Of a DNA stretch of 64,000 nucleotides, positions 35,796 to 45,130 are shown one piece after another. This stretch comes from CADEEN01 sp963738425. GTDB lineage: Bacteria; Pseudomonadota; Gammaproteobacteria; Burkholderiales; Burkholderiaceae_C. The DNA is taken from contig CAVTWT010000015.1 in assembly GCA_963738425.1 (NCBI GenBank), positions 1 through 64,000 on the forward strand. Reading direction: 5' to 3'. Position 1 is the first letter of the stretch. Each line of letters opens with the position of its first letter. The notes under the pieces were generated by a model that was not told where the DNA came from, ran no database searches, and saw only the letters and a program-made list of their open reading frames with translations. The position numbers were made by a program, and so were the translations under genes.

Positions 35796-35804
35796 CCTGC
35801 ACCC

Positions 35805-36452
35805 ATGAACGCACCGCTCGGCCTGCCGATGGTCTACCTCGTCGACGACGAAGAGGTGCTGCGCGACGCGCTGGCGTGGCTGCTGCGCTCGCGCCGCTTG
35901 TTGTCCGAGGGCTTTGCCAGCGCCGAAGCCTTCATCGGGCTGCTCGATGCACGGCGCGCCAACCCGTGGCCGACAGCGCCGTCCTGCCTGCTGCTCGACG
36001 TGCGCATGCCCGGCATGAGTGGGCTGGCGTTGTTCGACCAGCTGGTCGAGCGCGGGTTGATGCAGGCGCTGCCGGTGATCTTTCTCACCGGCCATGGCGA
36101 CGTGCCGACCGCCGTGGCCGCGGTCAAACGCGGCGCCTTCGATTTCGTCGAGAAACCGTTCTCGGACAACGCGCTGGTCGACCGCATCGAGCAGGCGCTG
36201 GCCTCGAGCCGCCAACACCTCGAAGCGGCACGCTCGAAAGGCCAGGTCGCACGCTGGCTCGCCGAGCTGACCGATCGCGAACGCGAAGTCATGCAGCTCG
36301 TCATCGAGGGCAAACCGAACAAGCTCGTGGCCGATGCGTTGGGCATCAGCGTGCGCACGGTCGAAGTGCACCGCGCGCGCGTCTTTGACAAGATGAACGT
36401 GAAGTCGGCGGTGGAGCTGGCGAACCTCTTGCGCGATCAGCGTTCTGGGTAA
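35805..36452 (+). CDS. FixJ/DctR-like response regulator
   Basis: 215 aa. The receiver domain has acidic residues DDEE near 14-17, phospho-acceptor D65 in LLLDVRMPG, and Lys in FVEKPFSD. The LuxR-type HTH (about 150-205) is LTDREREVMQLVIEGKPNKLVADALGIS. Cognate of the kinase 9 bases upstream; the FixJ architecture matches DctR of the DctSR system. Its last 16 bases overlap the convergent greB gene. Confidence 0.9.
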   Translation: MNAPLGLPMVYLVDDEEVLRDALAWLLRSRRLLSEGFASAEAFIGLLDARRANPWPTAPSCLLLDVRMPGMSGLALFDQLVERGLMQALPVIFLTGHGDVPTAVAAVKRGAFDFVEKPFSDNALVDRIEQALASSRQHLEAARSKGQVARWLAELTDREREVMQLVIEGKPNKLVADALGISVRTVEVHRARVFDKMNVKSAVELANLLRDQRSG

Positions 36453-36994
36453 CTGACGGTCAATACCTCGATGCGCTGCAGCCCTTTCGGGGTGACCAAC
36501 GTCACCTCATCGCCTTCGCGCGCCTTGAGCAACGCCCGCGCGATCGGCGACACCCAGCTCACCTCGCCGGCCAGGTTGTCGGCTTCGTCGATGCCCTTGA
36601 TGGTGATCGTGCGCTCGCGGCCTTCTTCGTCGGCATAGGTCACCGTCGCGCCGAAGAAGATCTGGTCGTTGCCATGGTGCAGCGCCGGGTCGGCGACCTC
36701 GGCGATGTCCAGGCGCTTGGTCAGGAAGCGGATGCGGCGGTCGATCTCGCGCAGCCGCTTCTTGCCGTAGAGGTAGTCGCCGTTCTCCGAGCGGTCGCCG
36801 TTCTTCGCCGCCCACGACACGATCTCGACGACCTTCGGCCGCTCGTCGTCGAGCAGCGTCAACAGCTCGCTGCGCAGGCGCGCGTAGCCCACCGGCGTGA
36901 TGTAGTTCTTGGCGCCGGCCGGCAGCGGCGGCAGCGAGGGCGAACCGTCGTCGTCCTCGTCGTTGTCGCTTTCCTTGGTGAAGGCCTTGTTCAT
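36437..36994 (-). CDS. greB: Transcription elongation factor GreB
   Basis: 185 aa. It stimulates RNA polymerase cleavage of backtracked transcripts. After an acidic N-terminal extension rich in Asp/Glu, the coiled-coil domain has YARLRSELLTLLDDERPKVVEIVSWAAKNGDRSENGDYLYGKK, with acidic tip residues, and the FKBP-like C-terminal domain includes GEVSWVSPIARALLKAREGDEV. ATG 36994. The upstream GNAT gene ends 13 bases before it, so the two are probably co-transcribed. Confidence 0.94.
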   Translation of the reverse strand: MNKAFTKESDNDEDDDGSPSLPPLPAGAKNYITPVGYARLRSELLTLLDDERPKVVEIVSWAAKNGDRSENGDYLYGKKRLREIDRRIRFLTKRLDIAEVADPALHHGNDQIFFGATVTYADEEGRERTITIKGIDEADNLAGEVSWVSPIARALLKAREGDEVTLVTPKGLQRIEVLTVSYPER

Positions 36995-37007
36995 CGCTGG
37001 TTTGCCG

Positions 37008-37688
37008 TCACAGCCGCGAGACGACACGCACGACAGTTTCGCGGTGGTCGCGAAAGCCCATGCGCGCATACAGCGCGCGGGCGTGGGTGTTGTCGCCCAT
37101 CACGTGCAGAAACGGCTGCTCGCCGCGTTGCATCTGGCGCCGCAACAACTCCAGCATCAAGCGCCGCGCCAACCCTCGGCCCTGGAAATCCGGGTGGGTG
37201 CAGACGCCACTGATCTCGCGCAGCGTGCCCGCACACATGCGCTCGCCGGCCATCGCCACCAGGCGCGCGCCGTCGAACCAGCCGAGGTACTCGCCGAGCT
37301 GGATGGTGCGCGGGCCGAACGGCCCCGGCCGCGTCAACATGGCCAGGTCGAGAGCGGCTTGCGCATGCGCTGCGCCGAGCGGTACCGCGTCGGGCAGGGC
37401 GCCGGCTTCGGGCAGCGCTGCCTGCCACAGCATCTGGTGCATCGGCTGTTCAGCGTCGAGGCGCCACCCCTGCGGGACGTCGCCCCGCCAGCCTTCGACA
37501 TAGAAATGCTCACCCGGCGCGCAGTGCGCCAGCAGCGCAGTGAAGTCCGGATGCGTCGGCTGCTCGAAGCCCAGGATTGGCGAAAACCCAGACGCGTAGC
37601 GCCGCGCGCCGCCTTGCCCGGCGGCGAACGGCGCATGCGGGCCTGTCAGGGTGTGCCAGACGATGTTGTTGAGCAGGTGTGTCGTCAC
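37008..37688 (-). CDS. GNAT family N-acetyltransferase (FR47-like)
   Basis: 226 aa. The C-terminal acetyltransferase core has GVCTHPDFQGRGLARRLMLELL (acetyl-CoA loop GRGLA) and DNTHARALYARMGFRDHRE. The N-terminal half is divergent. The start is GTG 37688 with GGAAG upstream. Substrate unknown. Divergent from the diguanylate cyclase, and probably leads a two-gene unit with greB. Confidence 0.85.
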   Translation of the reverse strand: MTTHLLNNIVWHTLTGPHAPFAAGQGGARRYASGFSPILGFEQPTHPDFTALLAHCAPGEHFYVEGWRGDVPQGWRLDAEQPMHQMLWQAALPEAGALPDAVPLGAAHAQAALDLAMLTRPGPFGPRTIQLGEYLGWFDGARLVAMAGERMCAGTLREISGVCTHPDFQGRGLARRLMLELLRRQMQRGEQPFLHVMGDNTHARALYARMGFRDHRETVVRVVSRL

Positions 37689-37881
37689 GGAGCTTCCTTC
37701 CGACGCGATTTTGTCGTCGATTGACGGCAGCAACCCAGGCTGGCGTGCAGTTTCGCCGGCGCAGTGGCCCGCAGTGCACCCACGCAACCGATATGACGGC
37801 GCTTCGACCGGCTTTTTCACGGACCAGCACCGCTGCAGCGGCGCACGATGCTGGACCTCAGACTCGACCTGTCTGGCTGCC

Positions 37882-39834
37882 GTGCACCTGCCTGCTGTCT
37901 TTTCCTCGATCAAGTTCCGCATCGTCGCGGCCTGCGTGACCACCGGCCTGGCCGCAGCGCTCGGCGCCGGCACCGCCGTACTCGAAGTGACGCAGGCTGA
38001 GTTGCAGCGGCAACTGCTCGACACCGAACGCAGCGAACGCGAGCGCACCGCCGCGTTGCTCGGCAGCAAGCTGGAGACGCTGAAGGCGACATTGACGGCA
38101 GTGGCACGCCAGGTGCGCGTCGAGCAGATGGACGACGCCTCGGCCATCGGCGGCTTTCTGCTCGACAAACCGGCGCTCGGCGCGCTCTTCGACAGCATCC
38201 TGGCCGCGAGGGCGGACGGCGTCATGCTGGCCCGCGTGGAGCGGGGCCACCTGTCAGCCGAGCTGCCCAACGTCGCCGACCGTGACTACTTCCAGGCCGC
38301 GATGAAGGGCGACCAGCCGGTCGTATCGAAGCCGCTGTGGGGCCGCGTCAGCAAGCAACCGTTGATCGTCATCGCCGTGCCCGCCTTGGACGCGAGTGGA
38401 CGCGCCATCGGCATCGTTGCTGGATCGCTACGCCTGACATCGACGAACCTCTTTGCCGATGGAGCCGTGTCGCGCGAAGACGGCGCGCGCGACGTCGTCA
38501 TGGACCGCGCCGGCGTGGTCCTCGCGCATCCCAACGCGCCGCGCATCCTCGGCCAGGCGATCGACGAACCTGGCCTCGGCGCCTACGTCGCGCGCTGGCG
38601 CGACGCGGGCAGCCCGATCGACACGACGGCAACTGCACAGCTCGACGAAAATTACCTGGTTTCGATGGTCGGCATTCCGCTGTCGGACTGGGTGCTGATG
38701 CGATTGACGCCGCGCGACGTGGCGCTGGCGCCGATGGCCGCGGCCCGGCGCACTGCGCTGCTGGCCGCGCTGGTGGCCGCCGCGCTGGCCTGCGCCTTCG
38801 CCGTTGGCGTGGCGTGGGTCGTTGCGCGCCCGGTTGGCCAGCTGCGTGACCGCGTCGAGCGCCTGTTGCGCGGCGACGAGACATCCGCCGACGCCTGGCC
38901 GCAGCAGCAGGGAGAAATCGGCGCCATGTCGCGCGGCTTCCAACTGCTGTTGCAGATGCGCGATGCGCAGCAAGACGGCATGCAGGCCGTGATGGACAAC
39001 GCCGAGGTCGGACTGGCCTTGACGCGCGAGGGCAACTTCGAAATGGTCAGCCGACAGTTCTGCACCACCTTCGGCATCGAGCGCGATCGGCTCGTCGGCC
39101 AATCGACGCGTGTGATTCATCCTTCGGACGAGGCCTATGACGAGTTCTCGGCGCGCGCGCGGCCGTCGTTCATGCAGCACGGTCACTTCGACGGCGAAGT
39201 CACGCTCAAGCGCGGCGACGGCCAGATCTTCTGGGCCCGCATGCGCGGCCGCGCGGTCGTGCCGGGCGACCGCACGCGCGGCACCATCTGGGTCATCGCC
39301 GATGCCACGCAGGAGAAAGACCAGCGCGACCGATTGAGCTACGCCGCCAGCCATGATCGCCTCACCGGGCTGGTCAACCGTGCCGCCTTCGAGGCGATGC
39401 TCGACGAGGCCACGGCCAAAGCGGCCGAGGCGCCGTTCTGCGCGCTCTTCATCGACCTCGACCGCTTCAAGCAGGTCAACGACACCGGCGGCCACGCCGC
39501 CGGCGATGCGCTGTTGCGCGACATTGCCCACGCCCTGAAAGCGCAATTGCGCAACTCGGACACGGTGGCGCGCCTGGGCGGCGACGAGTTCGCGGTGCTG
39601 CTGCCGAAATGCCCGATCGGCCGTTCACGCGAGCTGGCAGAAAAGCTGCGCGCCGCCGTCGACAGCTATCGACTCCAGTGGGAAGGCGAGAGCTACAGCG
39701 TTGGCGCCAGCATCGGCTTGGTCGCGGTGAATGGCGTTCACGCCAATGCCGCCGAAGTCTTGCGTGCCGCCGATGAGGCCTGCTACGCAGCCAAGCGCAG
39801 TGGCCGCAACCAGGTGGCGTTGGCGGCAGCCTGA
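37882..39834 (+). CDS. Membrane-bound sensor diguanylate cyclase (dCache-PAS-GGDEF)
   Basis: 650-residue c-di-GMP synthase. TM1 is near residues 10-32, then a periplasmic double-Cache-like sensor (about 33-285) with ADRDYFQAA-type motif and ALDASGRAIGIVAGSL. TM2 is near 290-315, followed by HAMP, PAS (VMDNAEVGLALTREGNFEMVSRQF) and a C-terminal GGDEF domain with the active motif GGDEF at about 566-570. No RxxD inhibitory site is obvious five residues upstream. GTG start at 37882; the long upstream in-frame stretch is non-family sequence. No EAL domain. Confidence 0.9.
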   Translation: MHLPAVFSSIKFRIVAACVTTGLAAALGAGTAVLEVTQAELQRQLLDTERSERERTAALLGSKLETLKATLTAVARQVRVEQMDDASAIGGFLLDKPALGALFDSILAARADGVMLARVERGHLSAELPNVADRDYFQAAMKGDQPVVSKPLWGRVSKQPLIVIAVPALDASGRAIGIVAGSLRLTSTNLFADGAVSREDGARDVVMDRAGVVLAHPNAPRILGQAIDEPGLGAYVARWRDAGSPIDTTATAQLDENYLVSMVGIPLSDWVLMRLTPRDVALAPMAAARRTALLAALVAAALACAFAVGVAWVVARPVGQLRDRVERLLRGDETSADAWPQQQGEIGAMSRGFQLLLQMRDAQQDGMQAVMDNAEVGLALTREGNFEMVSRQFCTTFGIERDRLVGQSTRVIHPSDEAYDEFSARARPSFMQHGHFDGEVTLKRGDGQIFWARMRGRAVVPGDRTRGTIWVIADATQEKDQRDRLSYAASHDRLTGLVNRAAFEAMLDEATAKAAEAPFCALFIDLDRFKQVNDTGGHAAGDALLRDIAHALKAQLRNSDTVARLGGDEFAVLLPKCPIGRSRELAEKLRAAVDSYRLQWEGESYSVGASIGLVAVNGVHANAAEVLRAADEACYAAKRSGRNQVALAAA

Positions 39835-39836
39835 AG

Positions 39837-39870
39837 CAAAACGGGTCAACTCCTTGTGAGAGTTGACCCG
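39837..39870 (-). terminator. Rho-independent terminator of tRNA-Arg
   Basis: CGGGTCAACTC (39842-39852) and GAGTTGACCCG (39860-39870) form a perfect 11-bp stem with a 7-base loop; on the minus strand it is followed by TTTTG. It lies 10 bases beyond the tRNA 3' end and may also stop the convergent cyclase transcript. Confidence 0.85.
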
Positions 39871-39880
39871 ATGCATCTGA

Positions 39881-39957
39881 TGGTGCGGCTGGCAGGAATC
39901 GAACCCACGACCCCTTGGTTCGTAGCCAAGTACTCTATCCAGCTGAGCTACAGCCGC
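39881..39957 (-). tRNA. tRNA-Arg (anticodon ACG), CCA encoded
   Basis: Minus-strand cloverleaf. The acceptor stem GCGGCTG pairs with CAGCCGC, the D-arm contains GCTC..GAGT, and the anticodon stem CTTGG/CCAAG closes the loop CTACGAA, giving ACG (read as ICG after deamination). The T-arm has GTGGGTTCGAATCC. The discriminator is A at 39884, and CCA is encoded at 39881-39883. No integrase or attachment repeat is seen beside it. Confidence 0.97.
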
Positions 39958-39998
39958 AATGGGGCAAGAGTATATCAGCCCGACTACAGTCGGCTTTC

Positions 39999-41153
39999 AT
40001 GCAGCTCTCCACCCCGGCCCGCGAATGGGCACAGCGCCTGGTGCGCTTCAACACCGTCAGCCGCGAGTCCAACCTGCCGCTGATCGAGTGCATCGCCGAT
40101 CACTTGCGATCGCTGCAGGTGCCGATCCGCCTGACCTACGACGACGCGCGGCGCAAGGCCAACCTGTTCGCCACGATTGGCGCGGGCAAGCCCGACGGCG
40201 TGATCCTCTCCGGCCACACCGACACCGTGCCGTGGGATGGCCAGGCGTGGACGCGCGATCCGCTCGATGCCAAGGTCGAAGGCGAGCGGCTTTACGGCCG
40301 CGGCAGCGCCGACATGAAGGGCTTCATCGGCCTCGTCGTCGCGCAGACCGAGCGTTATCTCGCCGCCGATCTGCCGCACGCGATTCACTACGCCTTCAGC
40401 TTCGACGAAGAGTTGGGCTGCTTCGGCGTGCCGCACCTGATCGCCGACCTGCGCGACGCCGGGCTCGCGCCGCGCCTGTGCATCGTTGGCGAACCCACCG
40501 GCATGGTGCCGGCGATTGCGCACAAGGGCGTCTACCGCTGGCGCTGCTGCATCAAGGGCAAACCGGCGCATTCGTCGCTGACCCCGAAGGCGGTCAACGC
40601 GATCGAAGCCGGCGCGCGGCTGGTGGCGCACATCGCCGGCATGGGCGATGCGTGGCGCGACGCGCCCGAGCGCTACGACGGCTTCGACGTGCCCTACACC
40701 ACCGCCTGCGTCGGCGTGATGCAAGGCGGCGTGGCCGACAACATCGTGCCCGAGGACTGCAGCTTCAACTACGAGTTCCGCAACCTGCCGGGCACGGAAG
40801 CCGAAGCGATGCAGGCGCGCGTGCGCGAGGAGGCCGCGCGTCTGGAGCAGCCGATGAAGGCGGTCGATGCCGCCACCGGCATCCGCTTCGAAACCATCTG
40901 CGCCGTGCCGAGTTTTCTGGCGCGCGAGGACGAGCCTGCGGTGCAGTTGGCGCAGCGCCTGGCCGGCGAGCCGCGCACGACGCTGGTGGCCTTCGGCACC
41001 GAAGCCGGTCTGTTCCACCGCGCCGGCATCTCGACCGTGGTCTGCGGCCCGGGCTTCATCGACCAGGCGCATCAGCCCGACGAGTTCGTCAGCCTCGATC
41101 AGCTGGCGCGCTGCGAGGCGTTCCTGCAGCGGCTGGCGGTGCAGCCGCCCTAG
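39999..41153 (+). CDS. argE: Acetylornithine deacetylase
   Basis: 384-residue M20 family metallohydrolase converting N-acetylornithine to ornithine in arginine synthesis. Metal-binding motifs are GHTDTVPWD near 70-78, GRGSADMKGF near 101-110, DEELGCFG near 132-139 and GEPTGM near 160; the distal His lies in the QAHQPDEFV tail. ATG 39999. Its stop lies in the palindromic CTAG at 41150-41153 shared with the convergent gshA stop. Confidence 0.93.
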   Translation: MQLSTPAREWAQRLVRFNTVSRESNLPLIECIADHLRSLQVPIRLTYDDARRKANLFATIGAGKPDGVILSGHTDTVPWDGQAWTRDPLDAKVEGERLYGRGSADMKGFIGLVVAQTERYLAADLPHAIHYAFSFDEELGCFGVPHLIADLRDAGLAPRLCIVGEPTGMVPAIAHKGVYRWRCCIKGKPAHSSLTPKAVNAIEAGARLVAHIAGMGDAWRDAPERYDGFDVPYTTACVGVMQGGVADNIVPEDCSFNYEFRNLPGTEAEAMQARVREEAARLEQPMKAVDAATGIRFETICAVPSFLAREDEPAVQLAQRLAGEPRTTLVAFGTEAGLFHRAGISTVVCGPGFIDQAHQPDEFVSLDQLARCEAFLQRLAVQPP

Positions 41154-42447
41154 TCGTAGATCTCCGCGTCCGGGTCGGTCGCTTCGAGTTCGTACGACGC
41201 CGCGAGCATCGCCAGCCGGCCGATCACGCCGTACATGTAGAAGCGGTTCGGCGCGGAAGCACCCGGCTTGGCGCCCGGCTTCGGCAGCTGCGTGCTCTCG
41301 GCAAACGCCAGCGGCACGAAGGCCGCGCCCGGCGCGTTCAGGTTCTCGTCGATGCCGCGCTCGGCATGCACGCGGTAGAAGCCGCCGACGACGTAGCGGT
41401 CGAGCATGTAGACCACCGGCTCGGCGACGGCGTCGTTGACGCGCTCGTACGTCGGCACGCCTTCCTGGATGATGACCTGCGTCACCTCCTGGCCGTCCTT
41501 GATGACGCTCATCTTGTTCTTGGTCTTGCGGTTGACGACGTCCAAGCTCCTTCGCGTCGCGCACGGTCATGATGCCCATGCCGTAGGTGCCGTTGTCGGC
41601 CTTGACGACGACGAAGGGCTTTTCGTTGATGCCGTATTCCTTGTACTTGCGGCGGATCTTGGTCAGCAGCGCATCGGTGTTGCTGCGCACGCACTCGATG
41701 CCGGCCTCTTCGGCGAAGTTGACTTCACCGCACTGGCCGAACATCGGGTTGATCAGCCACGGGTCCATGCCCAGGAGCTTGGCAAACTTCTTCGCCACCT
41801 CTTCATAGCTCTGGAAGTGGTTGGTCTTGCGCCGCACCGCCCAGCCGGCGTGCAGCGGCGGCAGCAAATACTGCTCGTGCAAATCTTCGAGCACTTTCGG
41901 GATGCCGGCCGACAGATCGTTGTTGAGCAGGATCGTGCACGGATCGAAGTCCTTCGTGCCCAGGCGGTGCTTGCGTGCGCAGCAGCGGCTCGACGGTCAG
42001 CGTCTCGCCGTCGGGCAGCGTCAGCACCGTCGGCTCCTTGACCTCGGGGTCGAGCGAACCCAGGCGCACGTTCAAGCCGGCCTGATGAAAGATCTGCATC
42101 AGGCGCAGCACGTTCGTCAGGTAGAACGAATTGCGCGTGTGCTTCTCGGGAATCAGCAGCAGGTTCTTCGCTTCGGGGCAGATCTTCTCGATCGCCGCCA
42201 TCGCCGCCTGCACCGCCAGCGGCAGCATCTCGGGCGTCAGGTTGTTCCAGCCGCCGGGGAACAGGTTGGTGTCCACCGGCGCCAGCTTGAAGCCGGCGTT
42301 GCGCACATCCACCGAGCTGTAGAACGGCGGCGTGTGCTCCATCCATTCGAGGCGAAACCAGCGCTCGATCGCCGGCATGCTCTCCAGCATGCGCGCTTCG
42401 AGCTCGTTGATCGGTCCCGTGAGGGCGGTGATGAGGTGGGGGACCAT
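41150..42447 (-). CDS. gshA: Glutamate-cysteine ligase (proteobacterial GshA type), two frameshifts
   Basis: First step of glutathione synthesis; about 430 aa when restored. From ATG 42447 the N-terminus MVPHLITALTGPINELEARML and DTNLFPGGWNNL are typical of the TIGR02049-type enzyme. The middle part (VLEDLHEQYLLPPLHAGWAV, FVVVKADNGTYGMG) and the C-terminal part (VVNRKTKNKMSVI to ELEATDPDAEIYD) are in different frames. Four extra bases near 41975 and one extra T near 41544 account for this. Because frmA/fghA need glutathione and the protein is otherwise fully conserved, sequence errors are the likelier cause. Confidence 0.85.
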
Positions 42448-42522
42448 GGGGTGGCCTTGTCGGCAGGGATCGGAGGACGATTCTAGGAACTTGGGGCCCA
42501 CCTTGCCGAAGGCAAGCCCCGG

Positions 42523-43503
42523 TCACCCCACCGGATACAAGCTGCCCAGCTTTTTCTGCGCCAGGCCGACGCCGTTGCGCACCGCAATGACCTCGGCCAG
42601 GATCGACACCGCAATCTCGGCCGGCGTGCGGCTGCCCAGGTGCAGGCCGATCGGGCCGTGCAGGCGGTCGATCTCGTCGGCGCTCAGGTCGAACAGCGCC
42701 AAGCGTTCGCGACGTTTCGCGGTGTTGCCCCGCGAGCCGAGCGCGCCGACGTAGAACGCCGGCGACTTCAAGGCTTCGAGCAAGGCCATGTCGTCGAGCT
42801 TGGGATCGTGCGTCACCGCGATCACCGCGCTGTGCGGATCGAGCTGCAGTTCGATCACCAGGTCGTCGGGCATCGACTTGGAAAACGTCGTGCCTGCGAT
42901 GTCCCACGTCAGGTGGTACTCCTCGCGCGGGTCGCAGCAGATGACCTCGAAGTCCAGCGCCAGCGCCATCTGCGCAAGCACGCGCGAGAGCTGGCCGGCG
43001 CCGATGATCAGCATCCGCCAGCGCGGGCCGAACAGCGCGCGCAGGGTCTTGCCGTCGTACTCGAAGGCCTCGCCGCGCGACGCCGACTCGATGCTGACGC
43101 GGCCCGTCGTCATGTCGAGACGGCGTGCCACGAGCTGGTGTGCGGCCGTGCGCTGCAGCACCTCGTCGATCCAGGCCACGTCGGTGAGCGGCTCCTGCAC
43201 GAGGCGCAGGTTGCCGCCGCAAGGCAGGCCGAAGCGCGCCGCCTCTTCCTTCGTCACACCGTAGGTCACGAGCGAGGGCGTCGCCACACGTTCGCCCGCC
43301 CGCACGCGGTCGATCAGGTCGTCTTCGACGCAGCCCCCGGAGACCGAGCCGACCACCAGACCGTCGCCGCGCATCGCCAGCAGCGCGCCCGGCGGACGCG
43401 GCGCCGAGCCCCAGGTTTCGATGACGGTGACCAGCCACACGTCGTGGCCATCGCGCTTCCAGTCGCGCGCCTGACGCAGCACTTGCAGATCGAGACTGTC
43501 CAT
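42523..43503 (-). CDS. xdhC: XdhC/CoxI family molybdoenzyme maturation factor
   Basis: 326 aa. The N-terminal XdhC/CoxI domain includes VTVIETWGSAPRPPGALLAM and GSVSGGCVEDDLI, with the molybdenum-cofactor-related Cys in SGGCVE. The C-terminal Rossmann-type domain (LIIGAGQLSRVLAQMALAL, GALGSR) is typical. XdhC proteins bind and sulfurate Mo cofactor for xanthine-dehydrogenase-like enzymes; no such enzyme lies in this window. ATG 43503 is preferred to GTG 43506. Divergent from a tungstate-type binding protein. Confidence 0.9.
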   Translation of the reverse strand: MDSLDLQVLRQARDWKRDGHDVWLVTVIETWGSAPRPPGALLAMRGDGLVVGSVSGGCVEDDLIDRVRAGERVATPSLVTYGVTKEEAARFGLPCGGNLRLVQEPLTDVAWIDEVLQRTAAHQLVARRLDMTTGRVSIESASRGEAFEYDGKTLRALFGPRWRMLIIGAGQLSRVLAQMALALDFEVICCDPREEYHLTWDIAGTTFSKSMPDDLVIELQLDPHSAVIAVTHDPKLDDMALLEALKSPAFYVGALGSRGNTAKRRERLALFDLSADEIDRLHGPIGLHLGSRTPAEIAVSILAEVIAVRNGVGLAQKKLGSLYPVG

Positions 43504-43613
43504 CACCCGCTCCTGTTGTCTGCCGATGGCCCTATGCCATCGCGTTCATATCGCGCGTTCGCGACGAGCCGCCAACAATCCATGCTCCAACGTCCGTCCA
43601 ACGACACCACATC

Positions 43614-44552
43614 ATGCTGCTTTCAGCCGCTCGCCGCACGGCCTGCTTCTCATTCGCCCTGCTGCTCGTTGCGGCTTCGGCGACCGCGCACGCCCAAGAC
43701 AAATCCATCGTCGTCGCCTCGACCACCTCGACCGAGCAGTCAGGCCTGTTCGGCCACCTGCTGCCGGCATTCAAGAAGGACAGCGGCATCGACGCGCGCG
43801 TGGTCGCGGTCGGCACCGGCCAGGCACTCGACATGGGCCGCCGGGGCGACGCCGACGTGGTCTTCGTGCACGACCAGGTGGCCGAGGAAAAGTTCGTCGC
43901 CGAAGGCTGGGGCGTCAAGCGCCTGCCGGTCATGTACAACGATTTCGTGCTGATCGGCCCCAAGGCCGACCCGGCGGGATTGAAGGGCAGCGACATCAAC
44001 AGCGCACTGACCAAGCTCGGCGCGTCGCAGCACGGCTTCGTCTCACGCGGTGACAAGAGCGGCACGCACGCCGCCGAACTGCGCTACTGGAAAGCGGCCA
44101 ACGTCGACGTCGCCGCCGCCAAACCCGCCGGCTACAAGGAATGCGGCTGCGGCATGGGCCCGGCGCTGAACCTCGCCGCGCAGAGCAATGCCTATGTGCT
44201 CGCCGATCGCGGCACCTGGCTCGCCTTCAAGAACCGCGCTGACCTGTCGATCCTCGTCGAGGGCGACAAGCGCCTGTTCAACCAGTACGGCGTGATGGTG
44301 GTCAACCCCGACAAGCACGCGCACGTCAAGAAGGAATTGGCGCAGACCTTTGTCGACTGGCTGGTCTCGCCCAAAGGCCAGGCCGCGATTGCGGCCTACA
44401 AGATCGAGGGCGAGCAGCTGTTCTTCCCCAACGCTAGCCGTGAGGTGGCATGCGCGCAGCGGGCTGATGACGGCCAGTGCTGCCACGGCGCCGCCGCAGC
44501 AAGGCCAAACGTGCGACGGTGCACGCCGCCGGCAGATTGCGCGCCGCACTGA
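43614..44552 (+). CDS. tupA: Tungstate-type ABC transporter substrate-binding protein, aberrant C-terminus
   Basis: Periplasmic oxyanion-binding protein. A signal peptide (1-27, ending AHAQ) is followed by VASTTSTEQSGLFGHLLPAF, the TupA ligand loop, then RGDADVVFVHD and FVSRGDKSGTHAAELRYW. The family region ends at GEQLFFPNA (about residue 273, base 44434); the remaining 38 residues are Cys/Arg-rich and probably read-through after a lost stop. No permease or ATPase gene follows, so it is an orphan here. It lies beside xdhC, consistent with Mo/W metabolism. Confidence 0.85.
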   Translation: MLLSAARRTACFSFALLLVAASATAHAQDKSIVVASTTSTEQSGLFGHLLPAFKKDSGIDARVVAVGTGQALDMGRRGDADVVFVHDQVAEEKFVAEGWGVKRLPVMYNDFVLIGPKADPAGLKGSDINSALTKLGASQHGFVSRGDKSGTHAAELRYWKAANVDVAAAKPAGYKECGCGMGPALNLAAQSNAYVLADRGTWLAFKNRADLSILVEGDKRLFNQYGVMVVNPDKHAHVKKELAQTFVDWLVSPKGQAAIAAYKIEGEQLFFPNASREVACAQRADDGQCCHGAAAARPNVRRCTPPADCAPH

Positions 44553-44770
44553 CGCAGATCGGGACCGACTTCGAAGCCGCGCCCGGCGGCGCGAAAGTGA
44601 ACTTCGTCTTCGGCGCGTCGGGCTGGTGCGCGACCGCTTGCAAGGCGGCGAACGCGGCGACGTGTTCGCTTCCGCCAACATGGACACCCGCGCGCGCTGG
44701 CCGAGCCGGCAGGCCGCCGTAAGCTTCGCGCAACGCCGTGCGCGCGGCCGCGCCAGGCTTCGATGCGCGG
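44455..44770 (+). pseudogene. Decayed ModA-like substrate-binding protein gene
   Basis: Fragments in several frames resemble the N-terminal third of a molybdate-binding protein. ATVHAAGRLRAALTQIGTDF and KVNFVFGASG come from one frame, LVRDRLQGGERGDVFASANM from a second, and RNAVRAAAPGFDA from a third. A candidate ATG at 44449 meets two TGA codons within six codons. The C-terminal two-thirds is missing. Mixed insertions and losses suggest real decay. Confidence 0.65.
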
Positions 44771-45088
44771 CAAGATGGCCCGATGCCGAGCCGACGTCGG
44801 TCCACTCACGCGAGCCGCCCTCGACGCAGATGTTCGAGCATCGAGAGAGCGGCAGGCGGCCGGCGCTGCAAGCTCACCGGTGGCCGAACTCGCCGCACCG
44901 CCGCCGACCGCAACGTCTCGGCGCGTGTGCAGGCAGGCCGATGTCTCACACCACCACGGCGTCGCACGCAGGCGCTGCAAGTCTGCGTCCCGACGTCAGT
45001 CTCGGTGGCTCGGATGACGTAGCGCAGGCTCGCGAGTCAGTCGGCGCGGCCGGACAGCGCGCTCGAGTCGCTTCTCGGCACATGAAAA
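44771..45088. other. Gene-free stretch after the modA-like remnant
   Basis: No ORF with family character on either strand. GGCGCTGCAAG occurs twice, about 115 bases apart. Probably degraded transporter sequence. Confidence 0.4.
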
Positions 45089-45116
45089 GCAAAGGCCACC
45101 TCGCGGTGGCCTTTGC
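45089..45116. terminator. Bidirectional hairpin terminator after amtB
   Basis: GCAAAGGCCACC (45089-45100), loop TCGC, GGTGGCCTTTGC (45105-45116): a perfect 12-bp stem 15 bases beyond the amtB stop, with CTTTGC/AAAAGC flanks. Confidence 0.8.
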
Positions 45117-45130
45117 GATGAAGTGCGCGC

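Noticed and set aside
39881..39957. tRNA-Arg as an integration hotspot
   Set aside because: No integrase, no duplicated tRNA 3' end and no composition change on either side.
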